From positions 1 through 64,000 of the forward strand of contig NZ_LQPW01000007.1 of the NCBI RefSeq assembly GCF_002116635.1: 64,000 bases of DNA. The letters are read 5' to 3'. This document shows, piece by piece, positions 42,191-51,072 of the stretch. Positions within the stretch are counted from its first letter, which is position 1, and each line of letters starts with the position of its first letter. Below the pieces are notes generated by a model that saw nothing but the letters and a program-made list of their open reading frames with translations, ran no database searches and was not told the DNA's origin. The DNA comes from Mycobacterium szulgai. Its GTDB lineage: Bacteria; Actinomycetota; Actinomycetes; Mycobacteriales; Mycobacteriaceae. Made by a program: the position numbers and the translations under genes.

Positions 42191-42823
42191 GGGACATAGC
42201 GCTTTCGGCTTCGACGGCATTCGATCTCGGACGGGCGCGCGATGGTCACGGCTGGACGGGCCACGGGGCGGTTCCTTCCCGGTTGGCAACTACTGCACCG
42301 CGGGCGCGGGGCAACGGAGGAATCACATTGCCCGTGGATGTCAGCCGCTTCGATCGCGGTGGACCACCGCTGACAACGAAACGGCTCGACCCTCACGCTA
42401 CGCCACCAGGGGTGTTTCGGCGGTCTGATTACGCGGCCTGTTCTCAGGCGGTGCCGGCGCTAGCCCCACGCTGGGCGCGAAAATGGCAGCACCACAGTAG
42501 CTTTGGAGGGCAAGCCGGTGTCGGCGTGCGGCCCTGAAAGGTTCTGAACTTGCCCGCGTCACGACTTTGGGCCTAGCGGCCCCCAACTGCGGCGGACCCG
42601 GGTAGGGTGGCAGCAATCGGCGGTATCTCGCACGTGACTGTTCAAAGCCATGTCGTCGCTGATCACGATTGGCCTGTTGGCGGTCAAGATGGGAAGGCCC
42701 AACGCGTTCCGCAGCGGGTATGTCGACGGGGCATGGTCACCACACGGTTCCGATCTCATCCAGCATGCTGAAAATGGCCGCGGTGTTCGGAGCAATGACG
42801 AAAACGATTGAAGGACAGGACAT
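42191..42823. other. Intergenic region, no supported gene
   Basis: About 630 bp between the DUF5994 gene and the small gene at 42824. Open frames exist on both strands, but none has recognisable composition, a matching ribosome site or known family features. It may be remnant sequence at a rearrangement boundary. Confidence 0.4.
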
Positions 42824-43057
42824 ATGGCCGCAGAGAGCTGGTGGGATGCACCCCAGATTCGCCCGTCGGAAATCCGGGTTGGTGACATCATCGGCACCAC
42901 GCGACCGACCGATGAGCGATACACGGTCCGGATGATCAGCAGCCCGCAGAAGAGCCCAGGGCAGTGGACATTTTTCGGGCGCGACGATGTCGGGCGGCAG
43001 CACACCGGCACGTTCGGGGAAGATGAGTTGGTTCGCCGATACGTGAAGGCGTCCTGA
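42824..43057 (+). CDS. Small hypothetical protein
   Basis: 77 residues from ATG 42824, with GAAGGACAGG 6-15 bp upstream. Composition looks like a real soluble protein: WWDAPQIRPSEIRVGDIIG and a WTFFGRDDVGRQHTG segment suggest a small beta-barrel. I do not recognise the family. It converges with the methyltransferase gene at 43091 and has no obvious operon partner. Confidence 0.55.
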   Translation: MAAESWWDAPQIRPSEIRVGDIIGTTRPTDERYTVRMISSPQKSPGQWTFFGRDDVGRQHTGTFGEDELVRRYVKAS

Positions 43058-43090
43058 CGGGCCTGCGTCAACGCTGCGTGTGTTTCTCGC

Positions 43091-43849
43091 TCACGCCCGC
43101 TTAGCTATTACAGAGACGAGACCCGTATAACCTTCAAATCCGTCCGCATCAGGTTCGGGCACCACGGCCGGGATGGCGGCATGTCTCAAGACTGAAAATC
43201 CTTGAGCGCGGAGATAATCGAAGATGTCGTCTTGCGACAATTTGCATGCCGGGTATTTTTTACCTGAGACCAGCCAATAATCCGCGCCGGAGACGAATGA
43301 CATGAAGATATGTCCACCGGGCTTCAGCAAGGTCAGAATATTCGCCATAACGCGTTCCCAATCCCGCCGGTCACTGGTGATGCCCTCGGCGACAAAATGC
43401 GAACCCACGAGATCGAACGAGTGGCGATACCGGTCCCCGATGGGATTCGAGTGGAATGCATCGCAGCGAAGATAGCGTGCGAGCTTCTGCTTAATGACGT
43501 TCGCGCGTGCTGTTACGGCGTCGGGTCCGCAGTTTTTGCGTTCGTAGCGGAGCGACGTTTCAATAAACGCTGACCAGTCGTAGCCCTCAGGACTATTCAA
43601 GGCCCAGGCGCGCACCTGGTCAAGATTGCTTTGCAGGTAGTCGCAGAATGTGATTCGATCACATGCCGCGGCGGTTGAGATGAGCTGGTAAATGGTCGGT
43701 CCGCCGCCAATCTCCACTGCGCTACCGCAGGGCTCTAGTAGTTCGGCGTTCTCGGCGCTGAATTTGAGCAATGCGTCATTTTCGCTCGAGATTTCTGAAT
43801 AGTATTCAGCCAGATAAGCTTCGGGTGAGAAGCCGTCAAATACGCTCAC
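43091..43849 (-). CDS. NNMT/PNMT/TEMT-type SAM-dependent N-methyltransferase
   Basis: 252 residues. SAM-binding motif I is VEIGGGPTIYQ (about 45-55), followed by DYLQSNLDQVRAW, the arrangement of the nicotinamide/phenylethanolamine N-methyltransferase family; motif IV region FDLVGSHFVAEG and post-motif LLKPGGHIFMSF. Family members methylate small amines or thioethers. It is the last gene of a four-gene minus-strand cluster (ANTAR regulator, PLP decarboxylase, GNAT, this). GC is lower than in the flanking housekeeping genes. Substrate unknown; an amine made by the cluster's PLP enzyme is a reasonable guess. Confidence 0.8.
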   Translation of the reverse strand: MSVFDGFSPEAYLAEYYSEISSENDALLKFSAENAELLEPCGSAVEIGGGPTIYQLISTAAACDRITFCDYLQSNLDQVRAWALNSPEGYDWSAFIETSLRYERKNCGPDAVTARANVIKQKLARYLRCDAFHSNPIGDRYRHSFDLVGSHFVAEGITSDRRDWERVMANILTLLKPGGHIFMSFVSGADYWLVSGKKYPACKLSQDDIFDYLRAQGFSVLRHAAIPAVVPEPDADGFEGYTGLVSVIAKRA

Positions 43850-43904
43850 CGTCCGGACTCCTAAACTTGAGATGTGATACTGGATTTCGCATACTGAAGC
43901 AGCC

Positions 43905-44744
43905 TCACTCCAGCGGCAGCCGGCCCCAAAGATTGCTTTCGACGTAAACTGCTCTACCGGTCTGTGTGTTTAGGTACCAGCTGCCTGTCTCGCCACATTC
44001 CCAGACTTCGTCTACTCGTTGAATATCTTGCTCCGGTTGATGTTGGGAAATCAAAGTTCTAACGGCATCGGTATCGGCAACCCGATACCATTGGCTTGGC
44101 TTATGGATCGCCCGGTAGGCATCCACCTGTCCGGTGGTTGCCGGAATTACCATAGCTCGATAGTCGACGCGGAGTTGTTCCATTCCGAGGCGGGTAATGC
44201 TGCGCAGCCATCGATCCCACGGTAAACCGTCGCGCCGACGGTGGTAAACGTAGTTGTTGAAATCGTATTCAGCGGTAGTCTGTTTATAATCAGAAAAGTC
44301 TGACGGCCGAAAATCGCTAATTATGTGTTGTATCCGCCCGGATCGCTTGGCGTAGTCTCTGAGTAACGCGATCAGGCGTGCCGGCAGCTTTTGTCCCCGC
44401 TGATCGGTCCGCACGCTGATCGCCATCAAGACGATGGTGTTGCCGTCGGGTTCGTAAGTATCCTCGAAAGTCCAATCATTTCCGGCAACGGTGTCCCAAC
44501 TCTCGAGGGACGAAATATCGCCATGCCAATTGATCCGGTTCGTCCAAAGAGCGGCCGCGGGTGCCCCCTCAAGATCCCACGCTACGAATTGGCCTTCCGG
44601 AAATATCTCGTGGGGTCGCTGTAACTCCTTCGCGCTGCCCCACCTCTGCCACGGCGCCCAATTGGGTACTTCCAGGGTGCTATACAGCAGCTCAGCCAGA
44701 CGTTCGGGTCTTTGCAACTTGCCAGCTGACATCCTTTGGCTCAC
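43905..44744 (-). CDS. GNAT-like acyltransferase
   Basis: 279 residues. A central GNAT-like core is suggested by IVLMAISVRTDQRGQKLPARLIALLRDYA (about 105-135), where RTDQRGQKLP resembles the acyl-CoA-binding R/Q-x-x-G-x-G/A loop. The N-terminal part (SAKELQRPHEIFPEGQFVAWD) and C-terminal part are family-specific and unrecognised. The start overlaps the stop of the PLP-enzyme gene by 4 bp, so the two are translationally coupled and probably act on the same molecule. Confidence 0.65.
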   Translation of the reverse strand: MSQRMSAGKLQRPERLAELLYSTLEVPNWAPWQRWGSAKELQRPHEIFPEGQFVAWDLEGAPAAALWTNRINWHGDISSLESWDTVAGNDWTFEDTYEPDGNTIVLMAISVRTDQRGQKLPARLIALLRDYAKRSGRIQHIISDFRPSDFSDYKQTTAEYDFNNYVYHRRRDGLPWDRWLRSITRLGMEQLRVDYRAMVIPATTGQVDAYRAIHKPSQWYRVADTDAVRTLISQHQPEQDIQRVDEVWECGETGSWYLNTQTGRAVYVESNLWGRLPLE

Positions 44745-46378
44745 ATATTCGCCAAGACTCGAAATTGGTTGATCGCCGGGTCGGCGGCGCCGCGGATATG
44801 GCCGAATGGTGATGCGGCGGTGTCGCGGAGGAAATCCAACACCTCCTGGGTCAAGGTCTCGCCGGGTAGGACATTGGGGATGCCGGGCGGGTAAGCGGCG
44901 ACTGCATCGGCTGAAATGCGGCCGACGGCCCGCTCGGCCGGGACTAGTTCGTCGGGCGCGAAATACGCATGACGCAAGGTGGTGGCCATGGGGCCGGGCT
45001 CCGGGAGGGTAATCGAGGCGCTGTGGGCCGCGCCTTGATCGGGCAAGTCGTGTAGGGCTTGGAGCAAGCGCGGGATGTCAGGAGCGGCGCCGGCACCGAC
45101 GACGGCGACTACGGCGGAATCGGTGGCCATCTCGAGGTGGATCCGGTGCTGGTGGAAGAGGAGTTGGCGGGCTGCGTGTCCGCTGATTCCGCCGGCACGA
45201 GTGTCGATGGTGACTCTGAGTGGATCGATGGCGACCACTGCGGGACTGCGCAGGAATCGCTCGGACAAGTCGACGAAGCGGCCGTGTGCGGCGATTCCGG
45301 CGCGTAGTTCGGTGACCGCGTCCAGCGATCGCTGGATACGCTCGCGGCCGTGGACTGCCAAGGCGTGACGGGTGGCGTCGAGGCTCATCATCAACAAAGA
45401 ACTGGCGCTGGTGGACTGCATCGACCGAAATGCGCGGTTCACCACAGGTTCCAGCTGCTCGGCAAAGCGGCCGTGGCCCAGGTGCAGCATCGCCGTCTGG
45501 GTCAGGCTCCCGCCCAGCTTATGTGTGCTGGAAATGACCAGGTCGGCTCCCGCCGATAGGGCATTGGCCGGTAACGCGGGGTGGAATCCGAAGTGTGGGC
45601 CCCAAGCTTGGTCCACGACTAGCGGCACATTGTGCGCAGAGGCCACCTCGGCCAACGCCGCCACATCGGCAACAGCCCCGAAGTAGCTTGGGGTTACCAC
45701 GTAGACCGCCACCGCCTCCGGGTGCGTGTCCAACGTCGCGGCCAGCGCCTCTGGTCGAAGTCCGTGGGCGGCACCGACTTCCGCGTCCACCTCCGGATGG
45801 ATGTAGTGGGGGCTCAGACCGCCCAGCATCATGCCGTCTATCACGCTTGAATGTACGGTTCTTTCGACCACGACATGTTCGCCGAGATGGCGCAGGGCTA
45901 AGCAGGCTACGAGGTTGCCCTTTGACGCGCCGTTGGTGAGGAACCACGTTCGCCTGGCTCCCCATGCCTGGGCCGCCAGCTGGACAGACTGCTGCAGTGC
46001 GGTCGGTGTCGGGCCTTGGTCGATGCCGTGGACCAGTGGTGCCACATCTAATTCCAGCACCTGCTCGCCAAGCAAGTCGGCAAGCTCTGGCTGCGCCAAA
46101 ATCGATCCTCCGTGTCCGGGGACGACGAGCCGGAGATAGTCGACCTCCGAATACGCCTGGATCGCAGCGCAATACGGCATCGCCCACTGCGAGGCGTCTA
46201 CCCCATTGGAAGCCTCCGGCCCATGACCGACCGGATGGTCAGATCCCTGCGTGGCTGTATCATCTTGCGGGGCAATGGGACTCGGCCCTGGCGCGAACAG
46301 CTGCGAAGCTACGTTCAGGCTCTGTTGGGAGCTGCCCGACCGGGTGCCATCGACGAACTTGTCCTCAATTTGCGTCAT
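44741..46378 (-). CDS. Orn/Lys/Arg decarboxylase-fold PLP enzyme
   Basis: 545 residues from ATG 46378, with GAGAGAAAA upstream; the open frame reaches 46495 but the extra residues look like leader. After a 65-residue low-complexity N-terminus comes a fold-type I PLP domain: PGHGGS (88-92), TNGASKGN (148-155), DQAWGPHF (256-263) and the PLP lysine K287 in SSTHKLGGS. The C-terminal domain ends with AYPPGIPNVLPGETLT, characteristic of the YaaO/SpeA-type Orn/Lys/Arg decarboxylases. Likely decarboxylates a basic amino acid or a derivative. The companion acetyl- and methyltransferase suggest a modified amine product. Confidence 0.85.
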   Translation of the reverse strand: MTQIEDKFVDGTRSGSSQQSLNVASQLFAPGPSPIAPQDDTATQGSDHPVGHGPEASNGVDASQWAMPYCAAIQAYSEVDYLRLVVPGHGGSILAQPELADLLGEQVLELDVAPLVHGIDQGPTPTALQQSVQLAAQAWGARRTWFLTNGASKGNLVACLALRHLGEHVVVERTVHSSVIDGMMLGGLSPHYIHPEVDAEVGAAHGLRPEALAATLDTHPEAVAVYVVTPSYFGAVADVAALAEVASAHNVPLVVDQAWGPHFGFHPALPANALSAGADLVISSTHKLGGSLTQTAMLHLGHGRFAEQLEPVVNRAFRSMQSTSASSLLMMSLDATRHALAVHGRERIQRSLDAVTELRAGIAAHGRFVDLSERFLRSPAVVAIDPLRVTIDTRAGGISGHAARQLLFHQHRIHLEMATDSAVVAVVGAGAAPDIPRLLQALHDLPDQGAAHSASITLPEPGPMATTLRHAYFAPDELVPAERAVGRISADAVAAYPPGIPNVLPGETLTQEVLDFLRDTAASPFGHIRGAADPAINQFRVLANM

Positions 46379-46594
46379 TGACAGTTTTCTCTCATTGAGA
46401 CGGCGACCTGTGCGGCAGGTGCGGTCAACGTAGGCGCTGAAAATTTGCGATGTGAATGGGCGCCATGCACAAAGTTCGCAAGATTTCATGTGCACGGTGC
46501 TGAGAAAAACGCGCGCCTACAGGGCCTCGATCAGATCGAGCGACTGCCATTTCTCCGAACCAGCGCTGGTCAGGAGCAAACCTCTCAGTAGTCG

Positions 46595-46876
46595 CTACAA
46601 CAAGTGGCGGGTCCCCCATTCCCGCATGGCTGCCACCTGGGCAGCGGTGCCGGTCGCGTGGTTCTCAGCGTCTCGGCTGGCCAGGTTCACCAACGCGCCG
46701 GCCAGCGCGAAAAGTGGGATTCGGTGTCGTTCGCTGGCAACGAGCAGCTCGCGGAACGCGGCATCAGTGCTGCAGCGGCGCCATCCGACAAGTATCCCAA
46801 CCGCGGTGTCCAGAGCACGTGTGGTTTCCTCGCGGAAAAGTTTGAGTTGGTTGTCACTCTCGGCGTGATCGATCAT
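46595..46876 (-). CDS. Stand-alone ANTAR-domain regulator
   Basis: 93 residues from ATG 46876 with AGAAGGAC about 9 nt upstream. The core ALDTAVGILVGWRRCSTDAAFRELL..ASER (about residues 21-55) fits the ANTAR consensus (A-x-GIL, C-S-x-x-A-F, three-helix bundle). ANTAR proteins bind dual-hexaloop RNA hairpins and prevent termination. No receiver or GAF domain is attached, so the signal must enter another way. First protein gene of the PLP/GNAT/methyltransferase cluster; a 216-bp leader separates it from the PLP gene. A polycysteine leader ORF lies 119 bp upstream. Confidence 0.72.
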   Translation of the reverse strand: MIDHAESDNQLKLFREETTRALDTAVGILVGWRRCSTDAAFRELLVASERHRIPLFALAGALVNLASRDAENHATGTAAQVAAMREWGTRHLL

Positions 46877-46995
46877 CCGTCGCAGTCCTTCTGTCTATTG
46901 CCTTGGGCCAGCTGGCAGCTGTCGCTCAACGATGGCACCCTGCAGCGCTGCGCAGTTGGTAGCTCACGAGCGAAAATTATTGCGGCATAAGCGGA

Positions 46996-47061
46996 TCAAC
47001 GACAGCAACAGCCCGCCGCGATGCGGCGCGCAATAAAACCCGGGAGCAGAACCTGTTGCAT
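46996..47061 (-). CDS. Polycysteine leader peptide 2 (upstream of ANTAR cluster)
   Basis: 21-codon ORF starting MQQVLL and ending GCCCR-stop, with three consecutive Cys codons just before the end. It shares its first ten bases (ATGCAACAGG) with the polycysteine ORF at 51073-51147. TAGGGT lies 6 nt before the ATG, consistent with a -10 box for a leaderless transcript. Polycysteine leaderless small ORFs are known cysteine-responsive attenuators in mycobacteria; this one points at the ANTAR gene. The Cys run is short, so confidence is moderate. Confidence 0.68.
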   Translation of the reverse strand: MQQVLLPGFIARRIAAGCCCR

Positions 47062-47133
47062 GTTCTCACCCTAATTCAACGCGATCGGATTCGCGTGTTC
47101 GACTCTGATGAGCTTCAAATCTTTATCGCAGGC

Positions 47134-47628
47134 CTACTTTCGCGTAGAGCCCGCAGGCTCAGCCTGCCTCTGGGCTAGCGATGTGCGGCGAAATCCGGCG
47201 ACTAGCGGATACATCTGGCAGCCCAGGCAGATCCCGAATGCCGCATTGAGGAACGCGGCGAAAAGTGCGAACGCCGTTGCGATCACGCCAAGCAGGGGCA
47301 CCCCCGTCGCAAATCCAACGACTCCGATGACTGCGAAAACAAACCCGACCAATTGGGCGAACTTCAACGGCGGCACCGGTTCACGTTCGCTCGTCGGCGC
47401 CAGGCGCGGGGCCACCAGCTTGGCGAACAGCAAGCCGTACGGACTGTTGCGCGGCCCGCGCAGCGCGCTGATCCCGAAGACGATCGCTTGTGCGCCCAGG
47501 ATCACCGCCGCCGCGGGAATGCTGAACACCGAGACAATCAAGGTCACCACCAGAACCGAGGTGGTGATCCACGCGGCGAATCGGGGACCGCGTACGTCTA
47601 CCTGATCAGTTTGCAGTTCCGTGGACAT
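47134..47628 (-). CDS. DUF4395 membrane protein
   Basis: 164 residues from ATG 47628, 8 nt after AGGAG; the GTG at 47652 inside the thioredoxin stop is the alternative. Four hydrophobic helices in pairs (TTSVLVVTLIVSVFSIPAAA, LVGFVFAVIGVVGFATGV and others). The conserved ending AAFGICLGCQMYPL contains a C-x2-C pair. DUF4395 proteins are commonly encoded next to thioredoxins or rhodanese-type proteins. Here it directly follows one, so a membrane thiol-redox or sulfur-transfer role is likely. Confidence 0.8.
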   Translation of the reverse strand: MSTELQTDQVDVRGPRFAAWITTSVLVVTLIVSVFSIPAAAVILGAQAIVFGISALRGPRNSPYGLLFAKLVAPRLAPTSEREPVPPLKFAQLVGFVFAVIGVVGFATGVPLLGVIATAFALFAAFLNAAFGICLGCQMYPLVAGFRRTSLAQRQAEPAGSTRK

Positions 47629-47648
47629 GACATGGCTCCTTTGTTTGG

Positions 47649-48077
47649 TCACTGGCCGCTGGGACTGAGTGAGAGCAGCGCCGTGCGCAAGTCAGCGGCC
47701 TTGGGCACCCCGGCCGTGCGGTATCGCTGGCGCCCGTCTGCGTCGAAGATGAACGTAGTGGGCAGCGACAGCACTTGCAGTCGCTTGGCTGCGGCCGGAT
47801 TGGCGTCGATGTCCAGCTCCACATGCGCTACGTCGGGCAGGTCGGCGCAAACCTGGTCCACCACCCGGCGCACCGTGGCGCACGGACCGCACCATTGCGC
47901 GCTGAAATGCAGCACCGTCGGCCCGGTGTCGGACAACCCAAGCTCCGACATATCGGGTTGCGCTGCCGGGTCGGATTCCCGCAAAACGCCCGAGCGCCGG
48001 TTGACGGCAACGCCGATCCCGGTGGCTCCAGCCAGTGCGGCGATGGTCGCGATGAGGACGACCACGAGGGTGCTCAC
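47649..48077 (-). CDS. Membrane-anchored thioredoxin-like protein
   Basis: 142 residues. One N-terminal transmembrane helix (VVVLIATIAALAGATGIGVAV), then a thioredoxin fold with active site WCGPC in HFSAQWCGPCATV and the cis-proline loop SLPTTFIF. Stop overlaps the alternative start of the DUF4395 gene, and it begins 18 bp after cysE, so it belongs to the cysK1-cysE operon. Presumably reduces disulfides or persulfides at the membrane. Confidence 0.87.
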   Translation of the reverse strand: MSTLVVVLIATIAALAGATGIGVAVNRRSGVLRESDPAAQPDMSELGLSDTGPTVLHFSAQWCGPCATVRRVVDQVCADLPDVAHVELDIDANPAAAKRLQVLSLPTTFIFDADGRQRYRTAGVPKAADLRTALLSLSPSGQ

Positions 48078-48095
48078 AGGTGCTCCAACATAGGG

Positions 48096-48779
48096 CTAGA
48101 TGGAAAAGTCCTCGCCGTGCCAGACGCCGGATTCCGGCGGGCGTATGACGCGCTCAGCACGGGGGCCGCCATTATGTGACTCCAGCCTGGTCACCCTGGT
48201 GAGCAGGGACTGCAAGCTGGCACCCACGAGGTCGGGCAGCGTCGAGTCGTCGTCGCGGGTGGGCGCCGGTCGGCTCACGACCTGCCCCGGCACCCCGACG
48301 ACCACCGCGCTGGACGGAACCTCCTTGACCACGACGGCGTTGGCGCCGATCCGGCTGTCGTCGCCGATCTTGATCGGGCCCAAGACTTTGGCTCCAGCGC
48401 CGATAACGACCCGGTCCCCGACGGTGGGGTGGCGCTTGCCGCGTTCCCGCCCGGTGCCGCCGAGGGTGACGCCGTGAAAAAGCGTTACGTCGTCACCCAC
48501 TTCGGCGGTTTCGCCGATTACCACGCCGGTCGCGTGATCGATGAACAGGCCGGAGCCGAGCTCGGCGCCGGGGTGGATCTCCACTCCCGTCACTATCCGG
48601 GTGAACTCGGTCACTAGCCGTGCGGCCAGCCTCGCGCCACGCAGCCAGAGCCAGTGGCTGATCCGGTGGCCCCACACCGCGTGCACGCCGGGATAGCAGA
48701 AGATCACTTCCAGCGCGGTGGGCCGCGCGGGATCTCGTTCCCGTGCCACCCGTATGTCGCGTCGTATCTCGGTCAACAT
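48096..48779 (-). CDS. cysE: Serine O-acetyltransferase
   Basis: 227 residues, orthologue of Rv2335. N-terminal helical part and left-handed beta-helix with [20 protein letters not shown] and [17 protein letters not shown], containing the catalytic histidines. Makes O-acetylserine from serine and acetyl-CoA, the substrate of CysK1, encoded 2 bp upstream. The C-terminal tail ends in EDFSI; an Ile-terminated tail is what inserts into CysK in the cysteine synthase complex. Confidence 0.95.
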   Translation of the reverse strand: MLTEIRRDIRVARERDPARPTALEVIFCYPGVHAVWGHRISHWLWLRGARLAARLVTEFTRIVTGVEIHPGAELGSGLFIDHATGVVIGETAEVGDDVTLFHGVTLGGTGRERGKRHPTVGDRVVIGAGAKVLGPIKIGDDSRIGANAVVVKEVPSSAVVVGVPGQVVSRPAPTRDDDSTLPDLVGASLQSLLTRVTRLESHNGGPRAERVIRPPESGVWHGEDFSI

Positions 48780-48781
48780 GG

Positions 48782-49714
48782 CTAATCGCTCAAGTCAGCG
48801 AACAACATCGTGCTCAGGTATCGCTCGCCGAAGTCAGGGAGCACGACCACGATCAGCTTTCCGGCGTTCTCCGGCCGGCGCGCGAGCTGCAGCGCTGCCG
48901 ACACAGCCGCACCCGAGGAGATGCCCACCAGTAGGCCCTCCTCACGGGCCAGCCGCCGGGCCAGCTCGAGCGCCTCTTCGTTTCCGACGGTGATGACCTC
49001 GTCGACCAAACCCAGGTCCAGCACCGGCGGAATGAAGCCGGCGCCGATGCCCTGGATCGGGTGCGGTCCCTTCTGACCGCCGGACAGCACCGGCGACGCG
49101 GCGGGCTCAACGGCGACGAACTGCACCGACGGCTTGCGCTCCTTGATCACCTGGGCGACGCCGGTGATGGTGCCGCCCGTGCCGATGCCGGACACGAAGA
49201 TGTCGATCTTGCCGTCGGTGTCTTTCCACACCTCTTCCGCCGTTGTGAGGGCGTGCACGGCCGGGTTGGCCAGGTTCTCGAATTGCTGGGGGATGAAATA
49301 CCGGTCGTCGGTCTTAGCCAGTTCTTCGGCCTTGGCGATGGCGCCCGCCATGCCGTCAGTACCGGGCGTCAGGATGACCTCGGCGCCGTAGGCGCGCAAC
49401 AACATTCGTCGCTCGATGCTCATCGTTTCCGGCATGGTCAACACGCACTTGTAGCCGCGCGCGGCGGCCACCATCGCCAGCGCAATCCCCGTGTTCCCGC
49501 TCGTCGGCTCGAGGATGATGGTGTCCGGCTTGATCAGGCCGGCTTTCTCGCCGGCGTCGATCATCGCCACGCCGATGCGGTCTTTCACACTGCCGGCGGG
49601 ATTGAAGGATTCCAGCTTGGCAACCACGTCGGCCACCGCGCCGTCGGTAACCCGGCGCAGCCGGACCAGCGGCGTGTTCCCGATCAGTTGGGTGATGTTC
49701 TCCGCGATAGTCAT
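48782..49714 (-). CDS. cysK1: O-acetylserine sulfhydrylase CysK1
   Basis: 310 residues from ATG 49714 ([19 protein letters not shown]), orthologue of Rv2334. PLP lysine in NPAGSVKDR, substrate loop TSGNTG, phosphate-binding GTGGT. Joins sulfide to O-acetylserine to make cysteine. The start overlaps the stop of the upstream thioester-domain-like gene by 4 bp. The operon is headed by a polycysteine leader ORF, as reported for cysK1 in other mycobacteria. Confidence 0.96.
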   Translation of the reverse strand: MTIAENITQLIGNTPLVRLRRVTDGAVADVVAKLESFNPAGSVKDRIGVAMIDAGEKAGLIKPDTIILEPTSGNTGIALAMVAAARGYKCVLTMPETMSIERRMLLRAYGAEVILTPGTDGMAGAIAKAEELAKTDDRYFIPQQFENLANPAVHALTTAEEVWKDTDGKIDIFVSGIGTGGTITGVAQVIKERKPSVQFVAVEPAASPVLSGGQKGPHPIQGIGAGFIPPVLDLGLVDEVITVGNEEALELARRLAREEGLLVGISSGAAVSAALQLARRPENAGKLIVVVLPDFGERYLSTMLFADLSD

Positions 49715-50979
49715 CTGCCTTCTTTCGCCAAAGTCCAGCTGATCTCGAATTCGATGGTCACGTCTGTCGGCACGGCCAGCGCCACCGGTGTGAACCGCTG
49801 TGGCGCCCCGTCCAACGCCACCCCGGTCAAAACTCTTCCGACAATGGTGTGTGGAGTGGTTGCGGTCAATGTTATTGCCGTTGTACCCGGGGCGCGTCGC
49901 AGGTAAAACTCGGTACCCGGATGCACTGTGTCGTTGATGACGAAGCCGTCGGCGTCGACGAGCGCATGATCTTCGCCCACGGTGAGATTCAATGGCACCC
50001 GCACCTGGAAGGGACCGACGAGATCGGAATCGGCGGTCGCGTCCGTCGCGATGAGCTGGGGTTCCTCGGTATTGCGGACCGCTCGGTGGGCGCCGGCCAG
50101 CAAATAGTTGTAGAGGTGCACGACGCGGTCGGCGTTGCGGTAGTGGCGGGTGCTGGTGAGCCAGAAGTCGACGTGGTCGATGGCGGGGGCCGCTCCCGGG
50201 GTGGTGCTGATCAGTCGGTAGTAGCGATAGCCGCGTCCGCCCTGGCCATGGCTGCTGGTCGACAGGGTGCTGCCGACACCGAGCGTGCGTTGATAGCGAC
50301 CTTTGCCGGCGTCGGTGGTCAGTTGTGAGCCCGAGACGTCGGACCAGACCTGGCCATCCGTGGACTTCTGCAGCTTCATGGTGACCGCGGTATCGGCGGC
50401 CGCCCACAGCGAGTAACCGCCCAGTTGCGGCTGGCCATCGAACTCGAAGGTCAGCACCGCTGCGGGCCCGCGCCGTACCGCGCTAGGGGCGTTGAGCGGC
50501 CGGGTGTCCAGGGCCATGCCGTTGGTCAGATACCAGATCGCGGCCTGCGTCCCGGCTATGGCCTCGTGCTCGCTGATGTTCGCCGGTCCCAAGGGGTAGC
50601 CGGCCTCGCGGAGCTGACGGCTTAGCTCGGAAAGGGAACGCATCGGGAAGGAGTGGCGCAGGATCCACGCCACTTCGGCCTCGCTGCCGCGGGTGAGCAG
50701 GTGCGGTAGCGCTGACCAGCTGCCCAGGTTGTAGCGCGATGGCTGGTATGGCGCGATCCCGGTGAAATCCAGCGAGTAGGCCTGCAGGTTGGGGTTCAGC
50801 CGGATCAGGTCGGTGCGCGCACAAGTGCCGTCGGCGAACACGATCTTGTCGACGGTGTGGGAATAGGTGCCGCCCCGGTAGCGGGTCATGCGAGCCAATT
50901 CGGTGACGGGCCGGACATGGACGCGGTGGCGGGCCGCCACCGGCGCCGGGGCATGAGTGGGTACAGCAAGGACAGTCAT
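49711..50979 (-). CDS. Thioester (TQXA)-domain-like protein lacking the usual cysteine
   Basis: 422 residues from ATG 50979 with AGGAAG upstream. Residues about 30-160 resemble the TQXA/thioester domain of Gram-positive adhesins: the TQAAIW motif is intact at 144-149. At the position where the partner motif YCxD is expected the protein has YSLD (S69), and its only cysteine is C53. The C-terminal half is beta-rich (discoidin- or fibronectin-like appearance) without a recognised domain. There is no signal peptide or sorting motif, which is odd for an adhesin fold. Overlaps cysK1 and lies between it and the polycysteine leader, so it is co-regulated with cysteine synthesis. Function unknown. Confidence 0.6.
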   Translation of the reverse strand: MTVLAVPTHAPAPVAARHRVHVRPVTELARMTRYRGGTYSHTVDKIVFADGTCARTDLIRLNPNLQAYSLDFTGIAPYQPSRYNLGSWSALPHLLTRGSEAEVAWILRHSFPMRSLSELSRQLREAGYPLGPANISEHEAIAGTQAAIWYLTNGMALDTRPLNAPSAVRRGPAAVLTFEFDGQPQLGGYSLWAAADTAVTMKLQKSTDGQVWSDVSGSQLTTDAGKGRYQRTLGVGSTLSTSSHGQGGRGYRYYRLISTTPGAAPAIDHVDFWLTSTRHYRNADRVVHLYNYLLAGAHRAVRNTEEPQLIATDATADSDLVGPFQVRVPLNLTVGEDHALVDADGFVINDTVHPGTEFYLRRAPGTTAITLTATTPHTIVGRVLTGVALDGAPQRFTPVALAVPTDVTIEFEISWTLAKEGR

Positions 50980-50990
50980 GGGTGGTTGAT

Positions 50991-51072
50991 CTTCCTGAGA
51001 ATTGAGTTCGCGCGGCTCGATGTCGCGAAGCGACAGGCGCGCGGGGACTTCTAGGTCAGACGGGCCAGGAAA
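50991..51072 (-). promoter_or_regulatory. Cysteine-responsive attenuator region
   Basis: On the minus-strand transcript, TTTCCTG (51066-51072) sits directly after the stop of the polycysteine ORF and can pair with CAGGAAG (50991-50997), the ribosome site of the next gene. Between them is a small perfect hairpin GTCGC-TTC-GCGAC. A ribosome stalled on the Cys codons would cover TTTCCTG and free the ribosome site. This fits the published attenuator model. Confidence 0.65.

Noticed and set aside
42291..42823. Possible gene in the 42.3-42.8 kb gap
   Set aside because: Frames of 69-170 codons exist on both strands but none shows protein-like composition or family features.
46379..46594. Possible ANTAR-target hexaloop hairpins before the PLP gene
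   Set aside because: Several inverted repeats exist (e.g. CTCGATCTGATCGAG, ACCTG-CCGCA-CAGGT), but I could not find a clear pair of six-base loops with A at position 1 and G at position 4, so no RNA element was annotated.
49714..50407. Long upstream extension of the cysK1 frame to a 541-codon ORF
   Set aside because: The extension is a shifted-frame shadow of the thioester-like gene; cysK1 homology begins at MTIAENITQ.
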